Below are positions 36,788-47,430 of a stretch of 64,000 nt of DNA, in pieces; position 1 is the stretch's first letter, and the number at the start of each line of letters is the position of its first letter. Location: contig NC_049980.1 of the NCBI RefSeq assembly GCF_000003815.2, positions 17,463,154-17,527,153 on the forward strand. Direction: 5' to 3'. Position numbers and translations under genes: made by a program. Under the pieces are notes generated by a model that worked only from the letters and a program-made list of their open reading frames with translations, was not told where the DNA came from and ran no database searches. The stretch is from Branchiostoma floridae. Its lineage: Eukaryota; Chordata; Leptocardii; Amphioxiformes; Branchiostomatidae.

Positions 36788-37545
36788 TGAGCTACCATTG
36801 ATTTGGGACTAATTACTAATATAATTGCCGCCGTACATTTTATAAATGCAGGGTACAATTTGTTTTAGACCCCGTGACTTAGACACAGAATCAGAAAACG
36901 TTCCGGTGGGAGTAAAGACATGGCAGATACACACAAGGAGATACTTTTGGTATGGTGTACAAAGATATTTCGATGTTACTTATTTCTACATTCGTACTGC
37001 TCAGTTCCATAGTCAGACATATGAAATACATGGAAACGATCCTAGTTAATCAAGAGATCTTAGGCACATCTACTCACACTGAATTAAGTTTATGTGCATA
37101 TGTCCGGGCCCGGTCAAATACCTGTTTGATTCGAGCATCAAAACCGTACAGCGCGGTCACATTCGTCGTCTGTCGCCGTGCTCTTTTAATGCCGTAGAAT
37201 TTTCCAGCAGGCTGCGACAGAACCAAGGACTTGCAAGGATCTAAGACCATTTCTAAAGCCATTTCTGCAAAAAGACAGCTAACCTTAGGACACGTGCGCT
37301 ATTGTGCCAAGAATACAATCTGTACGCGATTGTATTGCGATCGCCCCACGTATGTGACGGGACCCCAAGTCGAAACATTTTGTGACTTAGACAGTAAAGA
37401 TTATATATGTTAAAAATATGGGGGTCACGGTAAGGATCTCAAGACCACTTGTTGTTGTACATGTAAGTTATGTATAAGATGTATAAGGCTGCATGGGTCT
37501 TGCTGACAGATAGACAGACACACAGACAAACAGAGGCTGGTGAAA

Positions 37546-38329
37546 CAAGAGTTCGGAGACCTCACATCTCCACGAAATAGTCTGATTATGTAAATGACTT
37601 CCACATTTACATAATCTATGCTTGGTTATGCACACCTTTAAGTAACTTACACCGGTCACAATGTTGATTGTCCAATCATTTAGAAGAATTATCGCACTTT
37701 TACATTGATTATGCAAATTAGTGAGTTATTTGCATAATTAGTATCTGCTATTGTTCGACCAGCCACAAACTATATAGATTACATGCATTTGAGTCCTATA
37801 ATTGAAAACACTACAAATATAGATTTTCCTCATTAGATATGCAAATTAAGTTTTCATAATTTGTACTTGATGATGTACATATGTGTCTAAGCTACGAGCA
37901 TACCAAATATCATTATATATCGTTTCCTTCTCCAGTAATCCTCCTTAGAAATTTTGACAAAAACGCCCCTGAGTTCCAGAGTAACAGAGCTAGGGAATCC
38001 AAACATACACCACGTATTCCTTACGTCACACGCTATCTGCCACCAAAAAAAACCAAGACCATAGCACATCCAGGTCAAAAGATAGAAAAAACAGAATTTC
38101 TGCTGCAGTGCCAAGGTCACATACCAGGGGACTCAAAATTGACCTTGACCTTCGTCTTTATCATGAATCGTAATCCATCCAGAGGTTCTTGAGTTGTACT
38201 GACCACAAATATCCGGAAATACAAGCATACAGACACACACACATACAACCGCCCCCCCCCCAAAAAAAAAACTATATCTAAATTTTTCATTGAGATAAAT
38301 ATAACCTCCATGAATATTTCATGGAGGTG
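37546..38329 (-). repeat. Family A repeat copy
   Basis: CAAGAGTTCGGAGACCTCAC start; the right end is CCTCCATGA-ATATT-TCATGGAGG (38305-38327). It contains octamers at 37710 and 37848, a poly-C/poly-A stretch near 38251-38270 and the ACAC run. Both ends are present, about 780 bp. The adjacent 37500-37545 is the tail of another, deleted copy. Confidence 0.62.
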
Positions 38330-38899
38330 AAAAGGTACTATGGACAATGTTGGACGTATGTACGTGTATGTCCCGTTTGTGACGGAACTTCTTCTTGTTC
38401 GTCGTGTCTTCTTCGTCGTGTCTTCTTCGTCGTCGTGACGGAACTGTTACATTCCTTTACACAAAGCCAGGTACAACATGGTTTTATGGTTCGCTGATTT
38501 CTAGGCTCTGTGTAGGGGTGGTGGTACGTGCCGGGTGTCTCTACGTGTGCTTGTACCGTCAGCCTCTGTGGTGTGAAAAAAACATGTTGTAATGATTTAC
38601 GCGGAAGCCATGTGTTTCGAAATTATCATAACTTGTGATTGTAAATAATTATTGTAATGGGTGGTGACCATGTTTTCACTTTAAGCGAGTTTAAGTTTGA
38701 TGTAGCATGTGTCACTTTATGGCAGAAATCTGATGAATCTTTCCCAAACAGTGTTTTTTTAGTCAGAGCTCGAAGACCTCCGAATGATCCAAGGTCTTCA
38801 AAACATCCCTCAGTGACCTTCCTACCTTCTGAACGACCGATGCCGTTTGATGGCTCATTGGTTAACGGTCTCGGCCCTGTGTAAGCAGGTCCCAGGAAA

Positions 38900-39341
38900 A
38901 CTTTCCTCATTAATTATGCAAATTAGCTGTTGATTTGCATGAGTGGTATTTTTATATGTACGTCATCACCAAAAATCATGACGATCTGTCAACACTATCT
39001 CGAGGTATTCTCGTCCAAAGTTTGAAAGGAAATCGGCGCCTGCAGTTCTAAAGAAGCCGCTAGGGTGTCAAAACTCACAGCACTTACGCTCTGCCCCAAA
39101 GGCTATCTACCACTTAAAAATCACGAACACAGCATGTCCAGAAAACGACATATAAAAAAATGCTTCGGCTGCAGTACCTTAGGAAGCCGCTAGGGGGCCC
39201 ATTGTCGAACTTGGCTTTTGTGTCCGTGGCCCCTACCCACCAACCAAATGTCATCAGCATCCATCCAAGGCTTCTGGAGTTATGCTGTTCACAGACAGAC
39301 ATACACGCTTAAAACGTCACCTTGCCATTTTGGCGAAGGTA
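38900..39341 (-). repeat. Family A repeat fragment
   Basis: Octamers at 38918 and 38930, then the family body blocks ('gccgctagggggcccattg', 'tatctaccacttaaaaatcacgaac'). The end is degraded (ACAGACAGACAT...GAAGGT). Confidence 0.5.
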
Positions 39342-40564
39342 ATGATGATATGTCGTCACTATGCATGGTAACGCTCTTTAGAATTTGGCTGACCACATTT
39401 GCGATGAATCAACATGGATGTTTGCCAAAAATACGCATACTTTAAAGTGTTAAGTAAAACAGACAAATACAAGTGGATCCCGCATAGACTCAGGGTTTTA
39501 AACTTTACAATTTTTATGTTCATCAACTTCAAAGAATCACAGATTCAGATCCACGTATTGGTCACATGCACGGTCGTGGCTGCTATTCTAATCATAGAAA
39601 CGCACAGTTCTGATTGACTTCATATGACAGCATCAGACTTTCCTTATTTTTCTTCCTTTCTTAAAATTTGTGAAATATTAAAGCAGTGTCCCAACAAATA
39701 ACTACGGCGTGGCACAAATGCGTCTTGAGTCAAAATACCTTGCAATGGTCCACGGACAGATCTCATCAGTTGTAGATAGATCACGTTTTACCCCATTGTT
39801 TTGTTTACAAATTCCTGAAATCTAGGCATGTGTTAACTCGCAGAATGGTTAATATAATGAATACCCGAGAGATTTGTGTCCCCTGTCAACTGTTTCAGTT
39901 GAAATCTAGTTAGTTAACTAGGAAAACGTGCTTTTTGCGCGTGTTTTGTCAACGTACAGAGAGCTGAGAACTAAAGCTTGCTTGACTTGTTTTCAACTGA
40001 TCATGAAGATAAGTCCTGCACGCTGGATCCTGATGGGCACACACACAGTGAACGTGCCAAGTTCAAGTTCACTACGCAGCGGTAGGCAGATATAGTCACG
40101 GGTGGGACGGGTGATATCGACTACCAGTTATAACACTCCTTTCCGATTCTAAAAAAATACAGCTCTATTTGGTGTTGATATCTCTGAGGCATGCTGTATG
40201 TGCAATACGTGTATTAGGAAGTTAGCTAGATGGTATTATTAAACATACATTATATTACGCAAATCAGCACTGCGTTTGCAAAATGATTAATTAAATGCTA
40301 GAATAGTCTGTTTTCTTAAGGTAAAATTTTATAGTGGGGAAAACTTGTTATTTGGGTGAAGCAAATGATTTATCCAAGGTCTTCAAAACATCTCTCAGTG
40401 ACATTCAAATGTCTAAACGCCAGATGGCTTTTGTGAGCTCATTGGTTAACGGTCTCTCCCTGTGCAAGCGGGTCCCAGGAAAGCCGGAAGTACTTCTAAG
40501 AAACAGAATGACTAAGGAGTAAGAATCAATCCAGTTCTATTTACATTAAATACTTCTTACCCCC

Positions 40565-40748
40565 CTTGAAGCGAGACGTGGACTAGACGGGCTCACACCT
40601 GCGCACTGACAGGTGTTCAAACAACGCCGTCTCAGGTACCAGTTACTGACAGCGCCCGGATCGGAGGGGGCAGTGCGCTGGGGCTCGAGGGAAGTTTTGA
40701 CGGGTGAAGAGGACTAAAGTCTACGAAAGAAGGAGTTCTGAAGACAGG
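40565..40748 (+). other. Exon-like GC-rich block with splice donor (unit 2)
   Basis: Near-identical copy of 36605-36787; only about three substitutions seen by eye across the block. Ends GAAGACAG|GTGAGC. It could be an upstream 5' UTR exon of the plus-strand gene at 45521, but this is speculation. Confidence 0.35.
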
Positions 40749-40891
40749 TGAGCTACCATTGATTTGGGACTAATTACTAATATAATTGCCGCCATACATT
40801 TTGCAAATGCCGGGTACAATTTGTCCTTAGACCCCGTGACTTAGACACAGAATCAGAAAACGTTCCGGTGAGAGTAAAGACATGGCGGATA

Positions 40892-42112
40892 TATATGAGG
40901 GTCTGCATGGGGGGGTCTTGGTAACGCTTAACGGTGAATTCAGGAAGCCCGGTAACGGTTAACGGTAAATTCAGGAGGCCCGGTAACGCTTAACGGTAAA
41001 TTCAGAAGGAGTTACAAAACATACCACCGTTGAAAGTAACATTGACGTGCATTCCAATTCATACAACGATAGAGTAGTTATATCAATGGGGGAAAATTAT
41101 CCGACTAATGACAAAGCAAAAGCTGCCCAGAACCCGGAGGAATGACAGGGACAATGTCCATGACATCTGTAAATTGACGGAGGCAGAGTTCCCGGCCCGC
41201 CACAGAGACGGCGGCAGCAAATTTCTTATTGGGGGGATTGAACTATTGAACTACATGGAGCGCCGAAGGCGCGATCCATCCCAGGGGGTCCGGGGGTATG
41301 CTCCCCCGGGAAAATTTTAAAATCAAGACCCTCTGAAATGCTGTTTCCTGCATTTTCGGCAAATTCTGCCGACTGACTAAGGTAGGTTGATTTTGACATT
41401 TTCATCAACTTACACAATGATTATAGCTTTGGCCTCCGCCCCCGACATATTTTACCATTTCGAGCTCAGAAGGCACGAGACGTTGCAATATAAGTCCGGG
41501 AAAATTAAGATCTGGACCGTCTGAGACGCCATTTACTGCATTTTGAAGGACACATTTTGCTGTAAGACGAAGCTAAATTAAATGACATTTTATTAGAGAG
41601 AAAAGTTTTTTGTGCCTACCCACGCCCCAAACATATTTTCACCATGTCATCGTGAGCGCCAAAGGCCCAGAGAAACCTAATTTTTCTGCATTCTAGGAGT
41701 ATTTTTTGCCCGAAACTAAGCTAAGTTTACACTGAAATCTGTATGAGTGATAAAGTTTTTGAGGGCGACGCTTCCGCAACATATTTTACCCTGTCCAGAG
41801 CCGACGTCCGGGAGGCTCGGAGAAAATTTTGAAATCTGGACCCTTTGAAACGCCATTTCCTGCATTTTCCGGGGTTCTATCTGGCATTTGACTTCGTGTG
41901 TATAACGGGTTACGAATAATTTCTTGGTAACGCTTAACGGTGAATTTGGGATGACAAATAACGGTTAACGTTGAATTAAAACGAGCAGTAACGCTTCACG
42001 AAGAATATACCGATAACGGTTAACGTTGAATTAGAGAGGGTCGGTAACGATTAACGGTGAATTAAAATGGCTCGTAACGCTTAACGGAAAAAGGCATGCA
42101 GACCCTCATATA
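40892..42112. mobile_element. 1.22-kb non-autonomous TIR transposon with TA target duplication
   Basis: TATATGAGGGTCTGCATG (40892-40909) and CATGCAGACCCTCATATA (42095-42112) are perfect 18-bp inverted repeats. TA flanks both sides (40890-40891, 42113-42114). Unit 1 of the segmental duplication preserves the empty site with a single TA at 36928-36929. Subterminal zones hold repeats of GGTAACGCTTAACGGTGAATT in the same orientation at both ends, and the middle has three to four degenerate units of about 150-190 bp sharing 'gaaaatttt..ctggaccctttgaaacgccatttcctgcatttt'. No transposase. TA duplication suggests mobilisation by a Tc1/mariner-like or similar enzyme. Confidence 0.82.
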
Positions 42113-42690
42113 TACACACAAGGAGTTACTTTTGGAGTACAAAGATGTTTCGATGTTACTTAATTCTACATCCGTACTGCTCAGTACCATAGTCAAAGAA
42201 ATGAAATACAGGGAAACGATCCTAGTTAATCAAACGGTCCTAGGCACATCTACTCACACTGAGTTAACTTACGTGCATATGTCCGGGCCCGGTCAAATAC
42301 CCGCTTGGAAATTCTGCGGCATGAAAACACTTGTCGTATGTTGCCGCGCTATTTTGATGCCATAGAAGCAGGCTGCGATAGAACCACGTGTCGACAAGGA
42401 TGTGAGGCAACTGTTTCTGCAAAAAAGATGGCTAAATTCAGGACATGTGCACTTCTTTGCAAAGAATGCCCTCAGCTATGATGATCGTATTGCGATCGCC
42501 CAACGTATGTTTCTAACTTAGTAAAGTAAAGAGTATACGAGTATGTTAAAGATATGGGGGTCACGGCAAGGATTTGTAAAGACGGCGAAAAGAATGATAT
42601 ACTGTCAGAAGATCGACGTTTATTTCATTCAAAACCACTTGTTGTATATGTAACTTAGTATAGGACGTGTAAGGCTGCATAGGTTTGACC

Positions 42691-45520
42691 AGGCCTATAT
42701 TTCACCAATCTCCATTATCAGTTGGAATGTAACAGTACAAGAGTTTTCATCTATCATGCATGGCTCAATAATCACGTATTTACCTACTCTTTGAGACGTG
42801 ACTCTAGCTTGAATAAGGAATGACGTGAAATTGGCCTCATTTCAATTAACTGAAGACAGGGAGTTGTTCGTTCAAATAAAAAGAAAATAATTGATCATAA
42901 GAACAATAAACACTGTTTTCTAGAGGTATTCATACAAGCTTAGCTATTCACAAAACACGTTGGTCTATCGCACAATGCCATGAATATTTCAGGGCCCATT
43001 GGAGTTTAGACATAAAAGGCCCGTTCTGCTACGCTCTATGGAGTATGACTCGACATATGCCCTACCTTTTGAGGTGTTTGGCTCCAAACATAGTCGATGA
43101 GTTAAGCACAAAAAAGGCAGGATTTTCTTTCAAGGACAACTGCTGAATGCTAAAGGCCATCGGCAAAATAGAGACTTTTGAAGACAGGTAAAGGAACCCT
43201 AAAAATGTAGAGCGATTATCATGTGGAGGTAAGGTGTCCAGAATATGTTTAAAGCTGGTTTTGATCAGTCACGGTTCTTACTTTACTTGCAACGTGCATG
43301 GGACATCGGTGAAGTCGAAGGCGCCTTAATGAAGAAAGCTTTAACGTGTACAGCCGGAATCTATCAGACCTGAGTCATACGGAATATTCTGAACTTCGGC
43401 AATAGTCGAAGCATCGACCCCACACTTTGCTACATTTTCATTCATGAAAAGAGTTGCTCGTAGGCCAAACATATGAGGTCTAAAGTTGATTCATTGTGTG
43501 GGCGGTAAATGTTTCGGAATTTAACGCCCCGAGGACGTTTTACAATCTGATTTGGCAAACGTATGCCGATGTCTTTTCAAATACCAGGCACCCATAGCAA
43601 ACACTCTTCATTGAATTTCCAACCGAATCGTGTTGCTCAGTCTTCCTCTCCCCAGTATCAGTCTCCTACACCACCTAGTTTTAAACTTCATTTTTGCCCA
43701 GCTTGCCGACTCTTCCAAATTCCTTATACGTACTTCGCGATCGCAGGAAGGTCGGCTGATTTTAAGATCTTAAGATGGTCTTGCGTATTTTTCGCCCAAA
43801 ATCTGTCCCCCTCACATATAAGCGAGCCTCGCGCGGTCGACGGTGAATAAATCTATGACAATGAACCTCCCATGACCTCTTGCACGCGGACAAGGGAACA
43901 CAAAACGTTCCTCAAAAAAGGCAAGAGATCAATAAATGTTGCTTATTTTGTTGTCGGAATCTTTTCAACCAATGAATGGAATGCGCGGGCATAATAGAAA
44001 TGACACAAGAAAGGAAAGTGTTTTACAAAGCCAGCCTACATACTGCCACATGGGCCACAATGTTAGAATANNNNNNNNNNNNNNNNNNNNNNNNNNNNNN
44101 NNNNNNNNNNNNNNNNNNNNNNNNNNNNNNNNNNNNNNNNNNNNNNNNNNNNNNNNNNNNNNNNNNNNNNNNNNNNNNNNNNNNNNNNNNNNNNNNNNNN
44201 NNNNNNNNNNNNNNNNNNNNNNNNNNNNNNNNNNNNNNNNNNNNNNNNNNNNNNNNNNNNNNNNNNNNNNNNNNNNNNNNNNNNNNNNNNNNNNNNNNNN
44301 NNNNNNNNNNNNNNNNNNNNNNNNNNNNNNNNNNNNNNNNNNNNNNNNNNNNNNNNNNNNNNNNNNNNNNNNNNNNNNNNNNNNNNNNNNNNNNNNNNNN
44401 NNNNNNNNNNNNNNNNNNNNNNNNNNNNNNNNNNNNNNNNNNNNNNNNNNNNNNNNNNNNNNNNNNNNNNNNNNNNNNNNNNNNNNNNNNNNNNNNNNNN
44501 NNNNNNNNNNNNNNNNNNNNNNNNNNNNNNNNNNNNNNNNNNNNNNNNNNNNNNNNNNNNNNNNNNNNNNNNNNNNNNNNNNNNNNNNNNNNNNNNNNNN
44601 NNNNNNNNNNNNNNNNNNNNNNNNNNNNNNNNNNNNNNNNNNNNNNNNNNNNNNNNNNNNNNNNNNNNNNNNNNNNNNNNNNNNNNNNNNNNNNNNNNNN
44701 NNNNNNNNNNNNNNNNNNNNNNNNNNNNNNNNNNNNNNNNNNNNNNNNNNNNNNNNNNNNNNNNNNNNNNNNNNNNNNNNNNNNNNNNNNNNNNNNNNNN
44801 NNNNNNNNNNNNNNNNNNNNNNNNNNNNNNNNNNNNNNNNNNNNNNNNNCTGCAAAAATAATGAGGCGAAAAAAACAGGATGGGTAATTTTCAAAATAGA
44901 CACCATATTAAGAATTTAAGTTAACAAAACATGGCTCAGACAACAAATCATTTATTCCTGTCTTATAGAAGTGAACTATAGTGTTGTTAAAGTAAAAATA
45001 GTGTGGTAAACTGGTATCACTTATCGAGTTGGCAACTACACTCATGACTTCCATTGTGGTACCACTTTTGCAACTATCCAACTAAATTTAGTTTCACTAC
45101 AACTACAACTACTGAGTCATGGCTACCTCGCTAAGCTACAGTGTCACGTCTACAGGTACAATCATTAATAGTCCACAACGTAACATATTTTGTATTTTTG
45201 GAACCCAAGTTGACCATCTCAGATGAAGAAGAAAATAGTTTTTTTTCTCCCTGAAATCTGTCGAGAATTAACGAGTGCACGGATGTCATAAAATTTGCTT
45301 GCTTTGGCCCAAAAAATTGACCAGATCGCTCAACCATGCCCAACACTTAGTGTCTGTTTTCTGAATAGTAGCCGCTACCATTCAAAGTTTTAAATTGTCG
45401 ATGCTTTTTATTGACCAACTTGTATACCTTACGAGCCTAAATCAAAATGTTGTACAAAGTCACAATATCATTTATTTTTCCATTATCACACTATCTGCAA
45501 AAATCAAAATAAATTTCCAG
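42691..45520. other. Interval upstream of the chimeric gene
   Basis: No supported exon. The missing signal-peptide exon of the gene at 45521 should lie here, in the gap, or further left. A 37-nt ATG-to-donor piece at 45119-45155 has the right phase but is not hydrophobic, so I did not use it. Confidence 0.35.
44071..44849. other. Assembly gap (779 N)
   Basis: Largest gap in the window, immediately upstream of the chimeric gene; may hide its first exon. Confidence 0.99.
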
Positions 45521-47430
45521 ATTGTGGGCAGCAAGCCCTTGGGGGAGATTCGGGGTACGTGTTCTCCCCCAACCATCCGGGCCTGTATCCGCGTAACAAG
45601 AACTGCATCTGGACCATCACTGTGGACATCGACAAGAGAGTGGTCCTGACGTTTGACAGCTTTGATGTGGAGTACCATGACCACTGCGCTAACGACTATG
45701 TCCTACTTGAGGGGAAAGATGGAGACGCCATTAATGAGAACTCTGGTAGTTTTTACCTTATTTCCGCCTAACAGTAACGTTATTAGCGTAATTATTACCT
45801 CCATGACAAATGGAGGTATAGTTTTTGGTGAGTCTGTGTGTCTGTCTGTGTGTCTGTTTGTGTGTCCGGATATTTATGGTCCCCAAAGCTCTAGGACCTC
45901 TGGATGGATTGTAATGATATTTGGTATGTGGGTAGGTGTTGGAAAACGAAGGTCAGGGTCGATTTGGGGTCCCCTCGTGTACGACCTTGGTACTGCAGCA
46001 GAACTTCGATTTTTCGTATCTTTTGACCTGGACATACTATAATCTTGATTTTTTTGGTGGCAGATAGCTTGTGATGTAAGGAAAAAGTGATGTATGTTTG
46101 GGTCCCCTTCCCTAGCAGCTTGCTCTGGAACCGCAGGGGCATTCTGGTCAAACTCTTCGTTCCAAGGAGCATGACGGAAAATAGGAACGACGGATTTCCA
46201 TGATATTCAGCATGTGGGTATTTTTAGCAGAGATGTACAAAGTGAAATGCAAATTATGCAAATTAGGTCCAAATTTGCATAATTAATGAGAAAATCTATA
46301 TTAACAGTGTTTTCCATAATAGGAATCAAATACATGTAACAGGTGTAGTTTGTGGCAGGTAGAAGATTAGCAGATACCAATTATGCAAAAAAATCCCTAA
46401 TTTGCTTAATCAACGCGAAAGTATCACAACTACTCAAGTGCATGCATAAAGTATGCAGATGTGCAAGTCACTTTTTTCACTTGAAACTCTGGCTAACAAT
46501 CTTAAAACATTTCTTGATTACAGAATTGCAGAATCATTTAGTATTTTGATGTAACTAAGTTAAGATAACATGACGGAATTGATTACATACACCAGTCACA
46601 TCTTTGTTTCTTTTTTTGTGAAACAAAATTGGTATGAATCTTACAAAATTCGTTCAAATGCTTAGCCACCCATGACTGAAAGGACCATTCAAATGCAGGG
46701 TGAATTTTTCAAAATTCGATTTTGGACCGGGGGGATTATGTGCGAAGTCCAGTTTTTCAGTGGAAGTGTTTTTGAACTGGTCAATTTTAAGTTTGAGGTG
46801 CCCAACGAATAGTCTAATTTTGCACAGGGGTTGACTTTTCCTTTCAACTTTGAAACAGTCCATCTTTCATATGGTGGGAAATGGTTGAAATATGCTGTAT
46901 TTGCTCGCAAATGTTGCCAGTCTGGTTGAACCAGTTTTGCCTGCATTGTACATAGATGGTGAAGTCTCAGGAATATATCCAGGTGTGGATCTATGGAAGA
47001 AGACCCCTGATGGAGGTATGGGACTGTGATGTTACACTTGCTCCCCCTGTTCCCTCCAACATGCATTACTTATCATAATGTTTTGAAGTATTGATGATTG
47101 GCCAGTTTTGTTTCATTTCACCCCCGCCTATACTTTGCCAAGTCGGGATGGATTATAACATAATAGATAACATTGGAAACGGGTTCCTTCAGGTGGTATG
47201 AGCAATTTTTCGGGATCTTTGCCATACAGTATTTTAGAGCTGCAGGTTTTGGTACACTGCCCTTCTTCATGCCCTTCTTCCTTCAGGAAAATTATGCGGT
47301 ACCAAACCTGACAATTTTACTGTAATGAGGAATTACACTTCTCGGACTAACATCATGACCGTGACTTTCAAATCTGATGAGTGGGTCTCCGGGACTGGAT
47401 TCAACGCCTCATTTGTTGCTGTGGATAAAG
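45521..47430 (+). CDS. CUB domain 1 (2 exons)
   Basis: Exons 45521-45745 and 47287-47430 (g|ga makes Gly). Four CUB cysteines: CGQQ, NCIW, DHCANDY, LCGT. The aromatic/hydrophobic pattern YVFSPNHPGLYPRN..WTI is typical. The acidic set around VEYHDHCANDYVLLEG suggests the Ca-binding type of CUB. The intron between the halves holds a family A copy. Confidence 0.88.

Larger units (their letters stand above)
33784..37497. repeat. Segmental duplication, unit 1
   Basis: Matches unit 2 (38331-42690) segment by segment: 33784-34690 with 39344-40270, 35870-36470 with 38331-38900 (and partly 40375-40510), 36605-36927 with 40565-40889, 36928-37497 with 42113-42690. Divergence by eye is roughly 10-20% outside the 36605-36825 block. 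Order is altered by family A insertions. No intact gene is seen in it. A Cys-poor, unconvincing frame at 34300-34656 is not preserved in unit 2. Confidence 0.7.
38331..42690. repeat. Segmental duplication, unit 2
   Basis: The partner of 33784-37497, broken by a family A fragment (38900-39341) and by the TIR transposon at 40892-42112. The flank sequence resumes in register on each side of the transposon relative to unit 1. Confidence 0.7.

Noticed and set aside
41108-41320. 70-codon frame ending in GVRGYAPPGKF
   Set aside because: Lies inside the TIR transposon's repetitive core, with no domain and no conservation expected.
43936-44919. Long open frames of over 300 codons on both strands
   Set aside because: Almost entirely N from the assembly gap; only a few real codons at each edge.
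45119-45155. Short ATG exon (MATSLSYSVTST) with a phase-1 donor just upstream of the chimeric gene
   Set aside because: The phase fits the first CUB exon, but the peptide is not hydrophobic and cannot be a signal peptide; no other support.
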